Counted from the stretch's first letter, positions 1 to 10,216 are shown. The stretch: DNA of 64,000 nucleotides from Muribaculaceae bacterium (GCA_017621225.1 JAGATN010000019.1:122200-186199); one strand, 5' to 3'. Translations and numbers: made by a program. Notes: generated from the sequence alone by a model not told the origin.

Positions 1-1248
1 TCCTGGCTTATCTGTGAGCGAATAAAGGTCTGATGCAGGTCCTCTCAGAGTCATCCAGTCATGTGACAATTTATTTGAATCAAAAGATTCATTGACCGAG
101 AAATTACCAAAAGTAACGTTGTCTGACCTCTTTGCACCTTTTATGTTTACTATCGATGGCACACCCTCTTTTGGAAGCGTTATTAAAGGCCATCCGTCTG
201 TGGTCCATTTCACAGGCATTATGAATGTTTCTCTGCCGAGATTTTCATAGTTGCCTTCCAATGGCCTGCAAGCTAAGAATATTGCATACCAATCGCCCGA
301 AGGTGTTTTTACGAGGTCAGCATGTCCGGCGCATGTAACGGGGTTTTCGCGATCAACTGGCATGTCTCTTTGCGTAAGTATAGGATTCTGTTTCCACGGA
401 ATGAATGGTCCGAATGGATGTTTGCTTTTATATATCACCTCACTGTGGTTGTAAGCGGTTCCGCCTTCGGCCGTCATAAGATAATATTCTCCATTTACTT
501 TATATATGTGTGGGCCTTCGCACCATATAGGCTTCTCTTTGAAGTTTACGCCTTTGTTTACTATTATTTCGCGTTGACCTACGCATTTGTCGTTTTTCCA
601 ATCAAATTCCATTATTCTAACGGTGCGATGTCCCGGATATTCGGGGCGATATGCCGGTGCATCATCATTGTTTACGATGTATGCTTTTCCGTCGGTATCG
701 AAAAATATAGAGGGGTCGATTCCTTTTATTTCAGGCAAGTAAATCGGATCGCTCCAGTCGCCGAACGGATCGGTGGTTTTTACGAGAAAATTACCCGAAC
801 CCACGTCGGTGGTAATCATATAGTATGTTTTATTTGCCGGATTGTATGAGAGGGCCGGAGCAAATATGCCGCCGCTGAGATTTTGCCTTTTGATATGTGA
901 CAATTGCGACGGACGATTGAGTATGTATCCTACCTGTTTCCAATTTAGCAGGTCGCGGCTATGATAAAGCGGCACCCCCGGATAGTACGAAAATGATGAC
1001 GTAGCAAAAAAATAGTCGCCCTCACCGTTAGTGCATATGGTCGGGTCAGAGTACCATCCAGAAAATATGGGATTGAAGCAGGAACTTTCGTCAGGCAACG
1101 TAAGCTGATTATAAATGTCATCATTTCCCGTATAAGTGAAATTGTGAAATGATGCAACGTTTTCCTTTACGTTGTCATTTTTTGCCATTATGCTGAGAGG
1201 AAGCATGGAGCATAATGTAAAGCCTAAAAATAAATTTTTTATATTCAT
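1..1248 (-). CDS. GH43 family glycosidase (beta-xylosidase/arabinofuranosidase type), 3' end cut by window edge
   Basis: This is an open frame of 416 codons that runs off the left edge, so the C-terminus is missing. A signal peptide (about residues 1-22) predicts export. The five-bladed beta-propeller signature of GH43 is visible: the catalytic base lies in a 'WYSDPTI' motif (Asp68), the pKa-modulating Asp in 'GIDPSIFF', and the general acid Glu in 'CEGPHIY'. By family knowledge it removes xylose or arabinose from xylan-type chains. The last visible residues begin a beta-sandwich of the kind that follows the propeller in two-domain beta-xylosidases. It is the last visible gene of the left operon, 25 bp after the GH43-GH10 gene. 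Exact specificity cannot be read from the sequence. Confidence 0.85.
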   Translation of the reverse strand, partial: MNIKNLFLGFTLCSMLPLSIMAKNDNVKENVASFHNFTYTGNDDIYNQLTLPDESSCFNPIFSGWYSDPTICTNGEGDYFFATSSFSYYPGVPLYHSRDLLNWKQVGYILNRPSQLSHIKRQNLSGGIFAPALSYNPANKTYYMITTDVGSGNFLVKTTDPFGDWSDPIYLPEIKGIDPSIFFDTDGKAYIVNNDDAPAYRPEYPGHRTVRIMEFDWKNDKCVGQREIIVNKGVNFKEKPIWCEGPHIYKVNGEYYLMTAEGGTAYNHSEVIYKSKHPFGPFIPWKQNPILTQRDMPVDRENPVTCAGHADLVKTPSGDWYAIFLACRPLEGNYENLGRETFIMPVKWTTDGWPLITLPKEGVPSIVNIKGAKRSDNVTFGNFSVNESFDSNKLSHDWMTLRGPASDLYSLTDKPG

Positions 1249-1273
1249 AATAAACATATGTTTTATTAATTAC

Positions 1274-3901
1274 TCATTGATGATAAAATCTACCCATTTT
1301 GTCATACACCACCGGTTTCATATTACCCGATCTGTCAAATAGCAAAGGGTAGTCCGTGCGTCCCGGCACCGGAAAATTATTTTTCCATGAATCGCCGTCG
1401 GTTAAACCCCAGAAAGTTACGCGATCCACTATGTCGCTATGTCGATTGTACAATTCAATAAATTCAGACAATCGTTTATCCCATTTACGTTGCACTTTTT
1501 CAGGCACTCCGTTTCTATAAGGATTGAGTCTTTCCTCATAATCGGCCCTGTCGGCAATGTTCGAACTATTGTGTACGAATGGTAAAATGCTTATGTCTAA
1601 TTCGGTAGCCATTACTTTTACACCTTCTGCCGCAAAAGCAAGCATGCTTTTCTCATATTCTTCCATTGAAGGATTGATCAAGTCGGCATGTGTCTGCATT
1701 CCTATGGCGTCGATTCTCAAGCCTCTTTTCTTTAACTCACGTATGAGCGATACCACTTTTTCACGCTTATGTCTTATATCCATCGAGTAGTCGTTGTAAT
1801 ATAATTCAGCGTCAGGATCGGCCTCGTGCGCATATTGAAATGCCAGCGGTATGAATTCTTCGCCAAGTATGCGATAAAAATCTGATTTTCGCCACGAACC
1901 GTTATTTTCTATGGCTTCGTTAACCACATCCCAACCCTTTACTTTGCCTTTATATCTGCTTACAACCGTGGTAATGTGATCTTTCATTCCTTTTTTCAGC
2001 ACCTCCGGCGACACCAAATTACCCTCATCGTCGTGGCAAAACCATTTTGGACATTGTGAATGCCATATCAGGCAATGTCCTATTATTTTCATATTGTTTT
2101 TGGTTCCGAAATCAATGAAATTGTCTGCATCTCTGAAGTTATATCTGTTTTCTTCGGGATGAATTGACTCTGATTTCATACAATTTTCGGCCACTATTGA
2201 GTTAAAGTTTCCCGATACTATGTTTTTTGACGTTTCGCTTCTGACATTTCGTGTGCTCATTGCCACGCCAACATAAAATTTATCGGAGAATGCCTTTGCC
2301 AAACCGTTTGGCAAAGTGTTAGGCTTATGATCATAATGGAAATAATCTATGTCTACATATCCTCCCTTTTTCTTGGTGGCATAATTGTAGATGGCAAATC
2401 TACTCCCCATGAACAGTTTCCTATAATCATATATCATTTTAAATTCAGTTCCTATTTTAGTCCAGTTAATGCCGTCAAGACTGTAATAAAAATTTGCCTT
2501 GTCTTTTCCAACATTAAAGTCGGCATCGATACGCAGATATACTATCGGTTTATTGAGTGGTATTGACTCAAAATCTTCTCTTTTTACTTCTGTTATGTTT
2601 TTCTTGTCATCAAACTCAACTACGTTTGAACGCATCGTTATGTATTTTTTCTTACCATGGCACTCCACGTCTATTAAGCCTGAATGACCGTTGAAAGCTC
2701 CAAATCCGGCAATGTCGCCATCTTTCATTTTCGACACATCCATTTTTATGTAGCCGGAGCATTCCGGCCCTTCCATTCGTTGGCTTATGGTATTGGGTGC
2801 CTCGTATAGGTTATCCACTATTTTGGTGGTTTTTAGTCGCAGATGTCCGGGTTTGGCCGAAAGACTCCATCCGTTGTTATCGGGCACGTGATTCCATTGC
2901 CATTGCAGTTCCAAATCCGTTTTGTCGAAATCATCGCTTTTTATTATGTTCGACTCGCACTGCTCATCAGATACTGCTTTTATCATATAAGGCACTTTTC
3001 CATCGCCATTGCCAAGAATGGGCCATTCGTCGATCCACGTACATGGCATCAGAGTCAACACTCTGCCTACTGCTCCCCTATCTTGAAATATCATTGCTTG
3101 CCAGCTTCCGTCGGTGCAATCGAATATGCAGCCTTGCCCCACGTAGGGGAATCCGGCAAAATCAGATTCAAGTATGACCTTTTTCTCATACGGACCCTCT
3201 ATATTGTCGGCCCTGTAACATACCTGTTTTCTTTTGCCTCCTCTTGGCCATGAAATCATTAGCAAGTAATACTTGTCGTTATATTTAATGGCTCTGCTCC
3301 CTTCGAGAAGTCCGGTTTCTGTTTCGTCTCGTTCGAATATCTGTTTTTTTACGCCATTTTCTTTTATTCCCGACAAATCGGGTTCGAGTTCGCACAGTGA
3401 ACCGGTGCCGGAGTACACGTATACCCTGCCGTCATCATCGAAAAGAAGCGATGCGTCATGAAAGTGGTTGGTTCTGCTTACCAATTCCCATTTTCCCGCA
3501 GGATCGGTAGCTGAGAATATATATGAACGATACGGGTGATCGTTTGGCGAAAAAAGCACGTAAAATTTACCGTTATGATAGCGTAATGATGTAGCCCATT
3601 GACCTCTGCCGTATACGTTGCCGTCTGTCAAATTATAGCGTGGCGTATCGTTCAGGCTATCGAATACGTAGCTTATTATTTCCCAGTCTATTAAATTTTT
3701 CGATCTCATTACGGGGCATCCCGGCATCAGGTGCATGGTGGTGCTAACCATATAATAGGTGTCGTCTACGCGTATCACGTCGGGATCGGGTACATCGGCC
3801 CAAATCACGGGATTTACTGATGTACGCATAATATCGGATTTTTGCGCACCGACACACGATAAAGACATTATTAAAGCCAAGAAAAGTGATAATGCTTTCA
3901 T
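1274..3901 (-). CDS. Bifunctional GH43-GH10 xylan-degrading enzyme
   Basis: The 875-residue secreted protein joins two catalytic modules. Residues 1-19 are a signal peptide. Residues about 28-310 are a GH43 propeller with candidate base Asp39 ('VPDPD'), Asp149 ('HDASL') and acid Glu200 ('LLEGS'). Residues about 320-525 are a beta-sandwich like the C-terminal domain of GH43 xylosidases. Residues about 535-875 are a complete GH10 barrel: 'WHSQCPKW', acid/base Glu662 in 'WDVVNEA' and nucleophile Glu767 in 'ATELDIS'. GH10 enzymes are endo-beta-1,4-xylanases and GH43 enzymes remove side chains or xylose, so the protein probably trims and cuts xylan in one polypeptide. It is co-oriented with GH28-like, GH88 and GH43 genes. 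All key residues are present, so both domains look active. Confidence 0.92.
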   Translation of the reverse strand: MKALSLFLALIMSLSCVGAQKSDIMRTSVNPVIWADVPDPDVIRVDDTYYMVSTTMHLMPGCPVMRSKNLIDWEIISYVFDSLNDTPRYNLTDGNVYGRGQWATSLRYHNGKFYVLFSPNDHPYRSYIFSATDPAGKWELVSRTNHFHDASLLFDDDGRVYVYSGTGSLCELEPDLSGIKENGVKKQIFERDETETGLLEGSRAIKYNDKYYLLMISWPRGGKRKQVCYRADNIEGPYEKKVILESDFAGFPYVGQGCIFDCTDGSWQAMIFQDRGAVGRVLTLMPCTWIDEWPILGNGDGKVPYMIKAVSDEQCESNIIKSDDFDKTDLELQWQWNHVPDNNGWSLSAKPGHLRLKTTKIVDNLYEAPNTISQRMEGPECSGYIKMDVSKMKDGDIAGFGAFNGHSGLIDVECHGKKKYITMRSNVVEFDDKKNITEVKREDFESIPLNKPIVYLRIDADFNVGKDKANFYYSLDGINWTKIGTEFKMIYDYRKLFMGSRFAIYNYATKKKGGYVDIDYFHYDHKPNTLPNGLAKAFSDKFYVGVAMSTRNVRSETSKNIVSGNFNSIVAENCMKSESIHPEENRYNFRDADNFIDFGTKNNMKIIGHCLIWHSQCPKWFCHDDEGNLVSPEVLKKGMKDHITTVVSRYKGKVKGWDVVNEAIENNGSWRKSDFYRILGEEFIPLAFQYAHEADPDAELYYNDYSMDIRHKREKVVSLIRELKKRGLRIDAIGMQTHADLINPSMEEYEKSMLAFAAEGVKVMATELDISILPFVHNSSNIADRADYEERLNPYRNGVPEKVQRKWDKRLSEFIELYNRHSDIVDRVTFWGLTDGDSWKNNFPVPGRTDYPLLFDRSGNMKPVVYDKMGRFYHQ

Positions 3902-3943
3902 TTTGTCAAGTCAAATTATAAAAGTGATGGTAAGATGATGAAT

Positions 3944-5446
3944 TCATTTTGTATTCTCACTTGCACCTGATTTTTCAGGCAAGGATTCAGTCGCTGAAAA
4001 CGAGATGTCTTCCACATGCTCACCAATGAATATACGTGCATAATCACCCGTTTTGTACCATTTTGGTTTTTCTGGCATTTCATCCCATATTCTTGTGCCG
4101 TTGATGTTGAGATTATTGAATCTAATTCCTTTAATCTTTCTTGTTTCATCATATCCAACTATCAGTGAAAGTTCTGAATTATTTCCATTATAGATTATAT
4201 TGTCGAATGTAATATTCTCAATTGAACTGCCGGGTGCTTTGCAATATTTTTTATTGAAAGCTATGCGAATATCAAACAGTTTTCCTTTTCTGAAGTCTTC
4301 AATACGAATATTGTCGAAAGTTATGTCTCTGACAACATTATTGTCGCCGGCCACAATAGCAAATACCCCTTGATAATCAATTTGGTTTTCATTCATATCG
4401 AGTATGTCAATATTGCGATATACTACATTTTGTATTGTATCAGGTGTGGCATTTTCACCAAGTTCAGCCGCGCTTCCATGTAGACCAATCATAAATGGAT
4501 GTGCTACATCGGCCCATAATACGGAATTTTCTGTCAATATGTTACGACATCCACCCGAAAAACCTTTTCGAGTGGCATATACGGTTGTGCAGTCATCGGA
4601 AGTGCGGGCGAAAAGATTAGAATAATGTACATTGCTACTGGCGAATACGTTGAATCCGTCACCCCACCCGTAGCTACTTATGGCCTTGACATTGTTTACT
4701 CTGATGGAATCGCTTGCACCGATGGGCAGTTGGGTCACTATGACTCCATCTATCGTAATGTTCCGGGAATTTTTGATATATAAGCCCTCGCCGCGCCCTT
4801 CGGGATGTATTTCGCCACGACCATAGATCTTTACATCTGAAACGCTGTCGGCCACGAGCTGACCTATTACTCTTGCGCCACCATCCACATATACGGTATG
4901 TCCGGACGGAACGTTCATATATGTTCCCTCTATTTTATGAATACCGGGGCCAAAATATATCAGTTTATTCTTCTTTGCGTTTTTAATTATTTTTTTCGAA
5001 GGCCTGTTTTTGTCTATTGGGTTAGCGAAAAGCTGAAGATTACGGAAAATTTCTCCATTTACCTCCACTGACAGATTTCGAGGCTCAGAAATGAAAAAAA
5101 GCAAAGTATCGCCTTTTATTTCCGGAACTATTCCATATGAGAGAGGTCTGACACGGGCTTCTTTTACAGGTAGCTTATTGCTTATTACCATCACCTCTAT
5201 TGGCGATTCGTCGAAGTCAAAGTATGCCATTGATACAGTGCGTACTTTATGAACCGCTCCAACTGTTTCATCAACTTTAATCGGATAAACATCAACCGGC
5301 AACCATTCACTGCCATCTTGTCTGATATTGATGGAATAATCATCTGTTGTGACCAATCCTTCCCCTGCCGGATATGTTACGACTTTGGATGCAGCACTGA
5401 GGGTAATGCCAAGTTCCAACAACAAAAACAAATTTCTTAGTATCAT
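3944..5446 (-). CDS. GH28-like right-handed beta-helix hydrolase
   Basis: The 500-residue protein has an N-terminal hydrophobic export segment, a beta-sandwich region (about 25-140) and a long parallel beta-helix with repeated 'NVxxxN' and 'ITxDGVxV' rungs. The motif 'WGDGFN' (261-266) followed by 'SDDC' (283-286) resembles the paired Asp residues of GH28 polygalacturonases and related helical hydrolases. The classical GH28 'GHG' and 'RIK' motifs are not clear, so substrate and even family are uncertain; it could belong to another beta-helix family. It lies 11 bp after the GH88 gene in the operon, which fits a role on a uronate-containing glycan. Confidence 0.65.
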   Translation of the reverse strand: MILRNLFLLLELGITLSAASKVVTYPAGEGLVTTDDYSINIRQDGSEWLPVDVYPIKVDETVGAVHKVRTVSMAYFDFDESPIEVMVISNKLPVKEARVRPLSYGIVPEIKGDTLLFFISEPRNLSVEVNGEIFRNLQLFANPIDKNRPSKKIIKNAKKNKLIYFGPGIHKIEGTYMNVPSGHTVYVDGGARVIGQLVADSVSDVKIYGRGEIHPEGRGEGLYIKNSRNITIDGVIVTQLPIGASDSIRVNNVKAISSYGWGDGFNVFASSNVHYSNLFARTSDDCTTVYATRKGFSGGCRNILTENSVLWADVAHPFMIGLHGSAAELGENATPDTIQNVVYRNIDILDMNENQIDYQGVFAIVAGDNNVVRDITFDNIRIEDFRKGKLFDIRIAFNKKYCKAPGSSIENITFDNIIYNGNNSELSLIVGYDETRKIKGIRFNNLNINGTRIWDEMPEKPKWYKTGDYARIFIGEHVEDISFSATESLPEKSGASENTK

Positions 5447-5457
5447 AATGGTTTAAT

Positions 5458-6684
5458 TTATTTCATTTTAGCGTTTTGCATAGCTGCCAGACGCGACATT
5501 GCTTCGATATAATAGTAATCAGCGTATATTATAGACGCATCAATTTCAGTGCCTGCCGGATGATGTCCTGTCGAGTGCAGAAGAAAGGCCGGCTTGGAAT
5601 CATCTGTCTTATATTTATCAGAAGATAACGAGGCGAGCATTTTCATGGCGTTGTCGCGGTATTTGATTCCTTTATCCGGTTTGACATAGTTGCTGAGTTC
5701 TAACAATGCGGATGCTACCACGCACGCTGCCGAGGCATCGCGTGGAGCGGCTTCTCCGCGAGGATCGTCAAAATCCCAATACGGAATGTAGTCCTCCGGA
5801 AGGCGCGCAAGGTAAGCGTCGGTCACTTTTTCGGCAAAATCAAGAAACCTTTTCTCTTTGGTTTCTCGATATACAACGGTGTATCCGTAAACAGCCCATG
5901 ATTGTCCGCGCGCCCACACACTGCTGTCGCTATAACCTTGATGAGTGCATCCGCGTTTGAACTTCCCTGTTTCCAAATCATATACAGCTACATGATAGCA
6001 GGTGCCGTCCGGGCGAAAATGATTGTTCATCGTGGTTTCGGCATGTTTTACTGCAATGTCATAAAGATTTGGATTGCCTCCGTTTCTTGCAGCCCAAAAG
6101 AGCATTTCAAGATTCATCATGGTATCCATTATGGTGTTGTGGCCGCCGAAATCCTTTATGTGGCGGGGCCATGCGAGTATAGTGCCCACTGTGGGATTGA
6201 ATAATGTGCCAAGAGAATCGGATGCCTGTATTATCATTGACTTGTATTCGGGATTCCCGGTAGCTTCAAATCCTTTACCGCAGCTACAAAAAAACAGGAA
6301 ACCAAGGTCATGGTCGAATACCGGTTTGTAGAGTATCGATTTCAAAGACGATGTATAAAGTTCTGCTTGTTTACGAATGTTTTCGTCTCCGCTTGCAGCA
6401 TAATCCATCCATAGTATGCCCGGCCAAAAACCGCTACACCATTCTTCAGGAACGGCCGGACGGCAATGCCATACAGATGAATTGCCCTCTATGTTACGGG
6501 GCATCATCGTATAGTCGATATTGCCGTTATCGGCACAGAGAGTCACTAATGATTTATTCACCTTGTCATGGCACCATACAAGTTCATCCTGAGCATTGAT
6601 CTCTGCCGAAACTGTCGTGCACGACTGATAACAGCCGAGGCAGCTTGCTGCCGCTATGAGAGACCCCATTACTTTTAATTTCAT
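5458..6684 (-). CDS. GH88 unsaturated glucuronyl hydrolase
   Basis: The 408-residue protein is an alpha/alpha-barrel of the GH88 type. These enzymes remove the 4,5-unsaturated uronic acid that a polysaccharide lyase leaves on the non-reducing end. Two candidate catalytic Asp residues are visible: Asp126 in 'HDLGF' and Asp187 in 'IMDTMMNL', the position of the catalytic Asp in the family. 'WARGQSWAVYG' is another family hallmark. The N-terminus (about 1-22) is hydrophobic and Cys-rich, so it is either a lipoprotein or a cleaved periplasmic protein. Its presence implies that a lyase acts in the same pathway; the heparinase II/III-like gene at 11598-13895 is the obvious partner. Confidence 0.9.
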   Translation of the reverse strand: MKLKVMGSLIAAASCLGCYQSCTTVSAEINAQDELVWCHDKVNKSLVTLCADNGNIDYTMMPRNIEGNSSVWHCRPAVPEEWCSGFWPGILWMDYAASGDENIRKQAELYTSSLKSILYKPVFDHDLGFLFFCSCGKGFEATGNPEYKSMIIQASDSLGTLFNPTVGTILAWPRHIKDFGGHNTIMDTMMNLEMLFWAARNGGNPNLYDIAVKHAETTMNNHFRPDGTCYHVAVYDLETGKFKRGCTHQGYSDSSVWARGQSWAVYGYTVVYRETKEKRFLDFAEKVTDAYLARLPEDYIPYWDFDDPRGEAAPRDASAACVVASALLELSNYVKPDKGIKYRDNAMKMLASLSSDKYKTDDSKPAFLLHSTGHHPAGTEIDASIIYADYYYIEAMSRLAAMQNAKMK

Positions 6685-6693
6685 ATTTGTATT

Positions 6694-8316
6694 TTATTTC
6701 GTTATATCAAAGCTATCTACATCAATCCATCCACGATCGGGTGTTCCTGACGGTTGGATTGAAAAGAAACCGATGCGGGCGCCGACCCATTTACCCTGAC
6801 GGGCTTTAAAAGGAATGTTTATGTCCTTGTATTTTTTGCCGTCAAGACTGTAATAAAAACGGCAATTGCCCGAAGGCTCTACATTCACGCGCATCCACAC
6901 ATTGCATTCATAGTTTGGATATAGTCCCGCCGGATATTCTTTTGGCGTTATGTCGGTAATAGTATGCGATACTTCGGTAGAACCATTCTCGGCATCGGTA
7001 CAGGTTATTAATTTGAGCTCAAAGTTTTTGCCGTCGAACTCTGCCGACAAACGGGCATAATCCCATCCAAACACTATCAGTCCCGATTGCTGTCCGGCAT
7101 TACGGGCAGTGATTTTCATCTTGGCTGTTGCCGTAAATCGGTCTGACGGAAATCTCTGCGTCAGTACATTGGGCACCTCCCAAAAATTCACGAAACCCTC
7201 ACTGACCGTGTGGCCGTAAATTCTTATGTATCCATCGGATGAAGGAAATCCGAACAATGGTTGGTAATTGGCTACCCATGTCCATTGGCTTCCAAGAACG
7301 TGAGAATTGAAATCGTCAGAATCATGTGGAGTCATTGGCTCTGATACGGACAAAGGTTTCCTATCGGCCGGCACCGGCTCCCCATTGTTGCCCATTATTG
7401 GCCAACCATCAATCCAGTTTACGGGATTCAAATGAATTACGCGGCCCATAAAGCCTTTATCCTGAAAGTGCAAGAAATATGATTTTCCGTCAGGCATATC
7501 CACCAACGCGCCCTGATGAGGTCCGTTGATATCCGTTTTACCCTGTGACATTACCGTTTTACACTCATATGGTCCGAATGGATTACGGGAACGAAGCGCA
7601 ATCTGCCAACCGGTGGCCACACCGCCGGCAGGAGCAAGTATATAATACCATCCGTCGCGTTTGTATATTTTCGGGCCTTCTACGGTGTGGTTGCCCTCTA
7701 CGTTTCCATCATATACTATTGCAGGCTTGCCGATAAGTCCTGTGCCGTCGGGCTTCATCTCTGTAAGTGTTATCACACTGTTCATGCCGGAGCGACTCGC
7801 GGCCCAGGCATTGACAAGATACGCTTTGCCATCTTCATCCCAAAGCGGCGTCGTGTCGATAATGCCCTTTCCCGGCCATATGAGCAACGGCTCAGACCAT
7901 GCCGACTTCGGGTCTTTTGTCTTTATCATGAACACGCCGAAATCAGGGTCTCCCCAGAAAATATAGTATTCTCCGTTATGAAAACGTATTGACGGCGCCC
8001 ATACTCCTTTTCCATGACGAGGGATGGAGTAAAAATCTTCCGGTACTAAATGGTCGAGCGCATTATTTACGATGGTCCAGTTGACAAGGTCTTTGGAATG
8101 AAGTATCGGAAGACCCGGAGCTTGGCAGAAACTCGATGCCGTCATATAATAATCGCCGTCAACGCCCACTACATCCGGATCGCTGTAATCGGCATTTATT
8201 ACGGGATTGATGTATGTTCCATCCCCTTGATCCGACACCCATGCTTCAGAAACCTGAGCGACTGACGAAGAAGTTCCGAAAAAAAGGACGGTCAATAACG
8301 GAATAATCTTTTTCAT
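6694..8316 (-). CDS. GH43 family glycosidase with C-terminal beta-sandwich
   Basis: The 540-residue protein has a signal peptide (1-20). A GH43 propeller (about 35-320) shows candidate base Asp46 in 'YSDPDVV', the 'WAPSIR' motif, 'IDTTPLWDEDG' for the modulating Asp, and acid Glu in 'VEGPKIY'. Residues about 340-540 form a concanavalin-like sandwich ending in 'GWIDVDSFDI', as in two-domain beta-xylosidases. It probably acts as an exo-xylosidase or arabinofuranosidase in the periplasm or at the cell surface. It sits 9 bp from the GH97 gene upstream and 9 bp from the GH88 gene downstream. It is the second of three GH43 modules in this operon, so each probably handles a different linkage. Confidence 0.9.
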   Translation of the reverse strand: MKKIIPLLTVLFFGTSSSVAQVSEAWVSDQGDGTYINPVINADYSDPDVVGVDGDYYMTASSFCQAPGLPILHSKDLVNWTIVNNALDHLVPEDFYSIPRHGKGVWAPSIRFHNGEYYIFWGDPDFGVFMIKTKDPKSAWSEPLLIWPGKGIIDTTPLWDEDGKAYLVNAWAASRSGMNSVITLTEMKPDGTGLIGKPAIVYDGNVEGNHTVEGPKIYKRDGWYYILAPAGGVATGWQIALRSRNPFGPYECKTVMSQGKTDINGPHQGALVDMPDGKSYFLHFQDKGFMGRVIHLNPVNWIDGWPIMGNNGEPVPADRKPLSVSEPMTPHDSDDFNSHVLGSQWTWVANYQPLFGFPSSDGYIRIYGHTVSEGFVNFWEVPNVLTQRFPSDRFTATAKMKITARNAGQQSGLIVFGWDYARLSAEFDGKNFELKLITCTDAENGSTEVSHTITDITPKEYPAGLYPNYECNVWMRVNVEPSGNCRFYYSLDGKKYKDINIPFKARQGKWVGARIGFFSIQPSGTPDRGWIDVDSFDITK

Positions 8317-8325
8317 GACGCTATG

Positions 8326-10197
8326 TTATTTGAGCGGTTGAATGAATATGGCTACGCCACCACTGTTCATAATATTAAAATCCATTACATCACCGTTTTT
8401 CAGTGTTTTTGTCTGGTACTTTACTTTTGTAGCTGTCTTTATCTTATCATCATCGGTATAAATTTCGGCTTGGTATTTTACCCCGGGATCCAGAAATGAG
8501 AAATCAATGGTCTGATTTCTGCCTTTGTTGCCGGTCATGGCTCCGACCCACCAGTTTTTTCCCTTGCGACGGGCAATGACTATATTTTCACCAGGATAAC
8601 CGTCAAGAACACGTGTGTCGTCGAAAACGGTTTCAAGCTGCTCGAACCACTTCATTTCGGGTTCTCCGTGATAACGGTCGGGGGTGTCATACCAGAAAAT
8701 GGTTTGCAATGGACTGTAAAACACAAGTGATGCAGCTAACTGATGCGCATGAGTGTTTTTGAGCCTACGGTCATAATAACAGATCGTGTAGTCTGCCGCT
8801 CCGTTAATCATTCTTGTAAAAGGTAGCGTTACATTATGGGTTGCATCGGGCCATTCCTCATTGCCGCATATGCCTTCCTGTGTCAGAAGATTGGGATAAG
8901 TGCGAGAGAAACCTGAAGGTCGAAATTCATCGTGAATGTTCATCATCAGATGATTGTCGGCCGCTTTGCGCACCATATCATGTACCCATATGGCCCAACG
9001 GTGTGAGGCATATTGCACAAATCCTGACTTCACACCCGCAACACCCCATTTGCGAAGAAGTGGAAACAGCTCGTCCATCTGTTTCATAAGAGCATGTTGG
9101 TTGACATACAACCATATGCCTACACCTTTTTCCTTACCATAATTAATAACGCGTTGCATATCCACTTTGTCAACCACTTTTGTTGCATCACCGTCATGGC
9201 TTGTACAAGGCTCATACCATTTCCAGTCATAGAGCATATATGGGATGTTATGTGCAGCGCAAAAATCAATGGTTTTTAACCCCGCCTCTGTCGAAATAAC
9301 GGTAGAACGCATAATTTTACCCGGCTTCACCCATGAAAAATCCCCTTCGGATGGTGGGTTAAGATTTGACACTATGTAATTATTCTCAATAAGTTCACAG
9401 GGTGAATCGGCTGTCATTATAATCTTCCATGGAGTGGCATAATATGTTACTATATCTACGGGAGAATACATTACCGACGATAATGTAGAAGGTTTATCCT
9501 CGCGTGCTACGAATTTAGTAAGGCACCAGTCATCTACATCCGCATCCAAAAGAGCTATCCAACGGTTGTCAGGAAGCTCAAGTGTTAAAGCTCTCTCTAC
9601 CGGACGTTTTATGCTATCAACAGGAGTATGATCAAATCCGGCTTGAGCCCATTTTTCGCTCCATGCCATGGTTCCTTTCGGAAAAGTATAATCTGTGAGG
9701 TCTTGGGTCACTTTATGGAATATCGCCGCAGGATGCTCCGGAAAAAAGTATCTGAAAGCAATACCTTCATCATAGGCTCTAACTTCAACATCCAAACGGT
9801 AGTCACTCTTATCCTTACGGCTAAGATGGAGTACTGCTTCGTTGTAACAATCCTTTACCTCTGCACGCTCGCCATAAAACTGTTTACAAGTCTCGCATTT
9901 CGTATTCGGCGAATATGTTATGCTATCTACGGAGAGGAAATCCATCCAGCATTTCGGCTGTTGTAAATCACGTTTCCCGAGTGCCATTTCCCATACCCAA
10001 TTATCCACATCGAGTCCTGCGCGGGAAGGTTCAATCACATCCTTGCCATCCATAGACACCGAATATATAAGTTCGTTTGAAGGTTTGGAAAAAGTGACCG
10101 CTTTACGTCCGTCGGGGGAACTTATATGGAGTACTTTTTCATTAGCAAATGATGGCAACGTTATTAACAACGTCAATGATATGAATAATCCTTTCAT
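8326..10197 (-). CDS. GH97 glycosidase with atypical catalytic positions
   Basis: The 623-residue secreted protein (signal peptide 1-18) shows the GH97 layout: an N-terminal beta-sandwich (about 25-285), a TIM barrel (about 290-550) and a C-terminal beta domain. Retaining GH97 enzymes carry the nucleophile Asp in a 'GVKVDF'-type motif; here the motif reads 'GVKSGF', placing Gly392 there. Inverting SusB-type enzymes use a Glu near 'HEAVRPTG' (my recall of that family); here the stretch is 'HDEFRPSG', with Asp423 aligned to that Glu. The acid Glu appears conserved (Glu447 in 'CGNEE'). It is therefore closer to the inverting branch but not standard. Family substrates are alpha-glucosides and alpha-galactosides; the one cleaved here is unknown. 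Confidence 0.88.
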   Translation of the reverse strand: MKGLFISLTLLITLPSFANEKVLHISSPDGRKAVTFSKPSNELIYSVSMDGKDVIEPSRAGLDVDNWVWEMALGKRDLQQPKCWMDFLSVDSITYSPNTKCETCKQFYGERAEVKDCYNEAVLHLSRKDKSDYRLDVEVRAYDEGIAFRYFFPEHPAAIFHKVTQDLTDYTFPKGTMAWSEKWAQAGFDHTPVDSIKRPVERALTLELPDNRWIALLDADVDDWCLTKFVAREDKPSTLSSVMYSPVDIVTYYATPWKIIMTADSPCELIENNYIVSNLNPPSEGDFSWVKPGKIMRSTVISTEAGLKTIDFCAAHNIPYMLYDWKWYEPCTSHDGDATKVVDKVDMQRVINYGKEKGVGIWLYVNQHALMKQMDELFPLLRKWGVAGVKSGFVQYASHRWAIWVHDMVRKAADNHLMMNIHDEFRPSGFSRTYPNLLTQEGICGNEEWPDATHNVTLPFTRMINGAADYTICYYDRRLKNTHAHQLAASLVFYSPLQTIFWYDTPDRYHGEPEMKWFEQLETVFDDTRVLDGYPGENIVIARRKGKNWWVGAMTGNKGRNQTIDFSFLDPGVKYQAEIYTDDDKIKTATKVKYQTKTLKNGDVMDFNIMNSGGVAIFIQPLK

Positions 10198-10216
10198 TAT
10201 ACGTAGTATGTTATTT

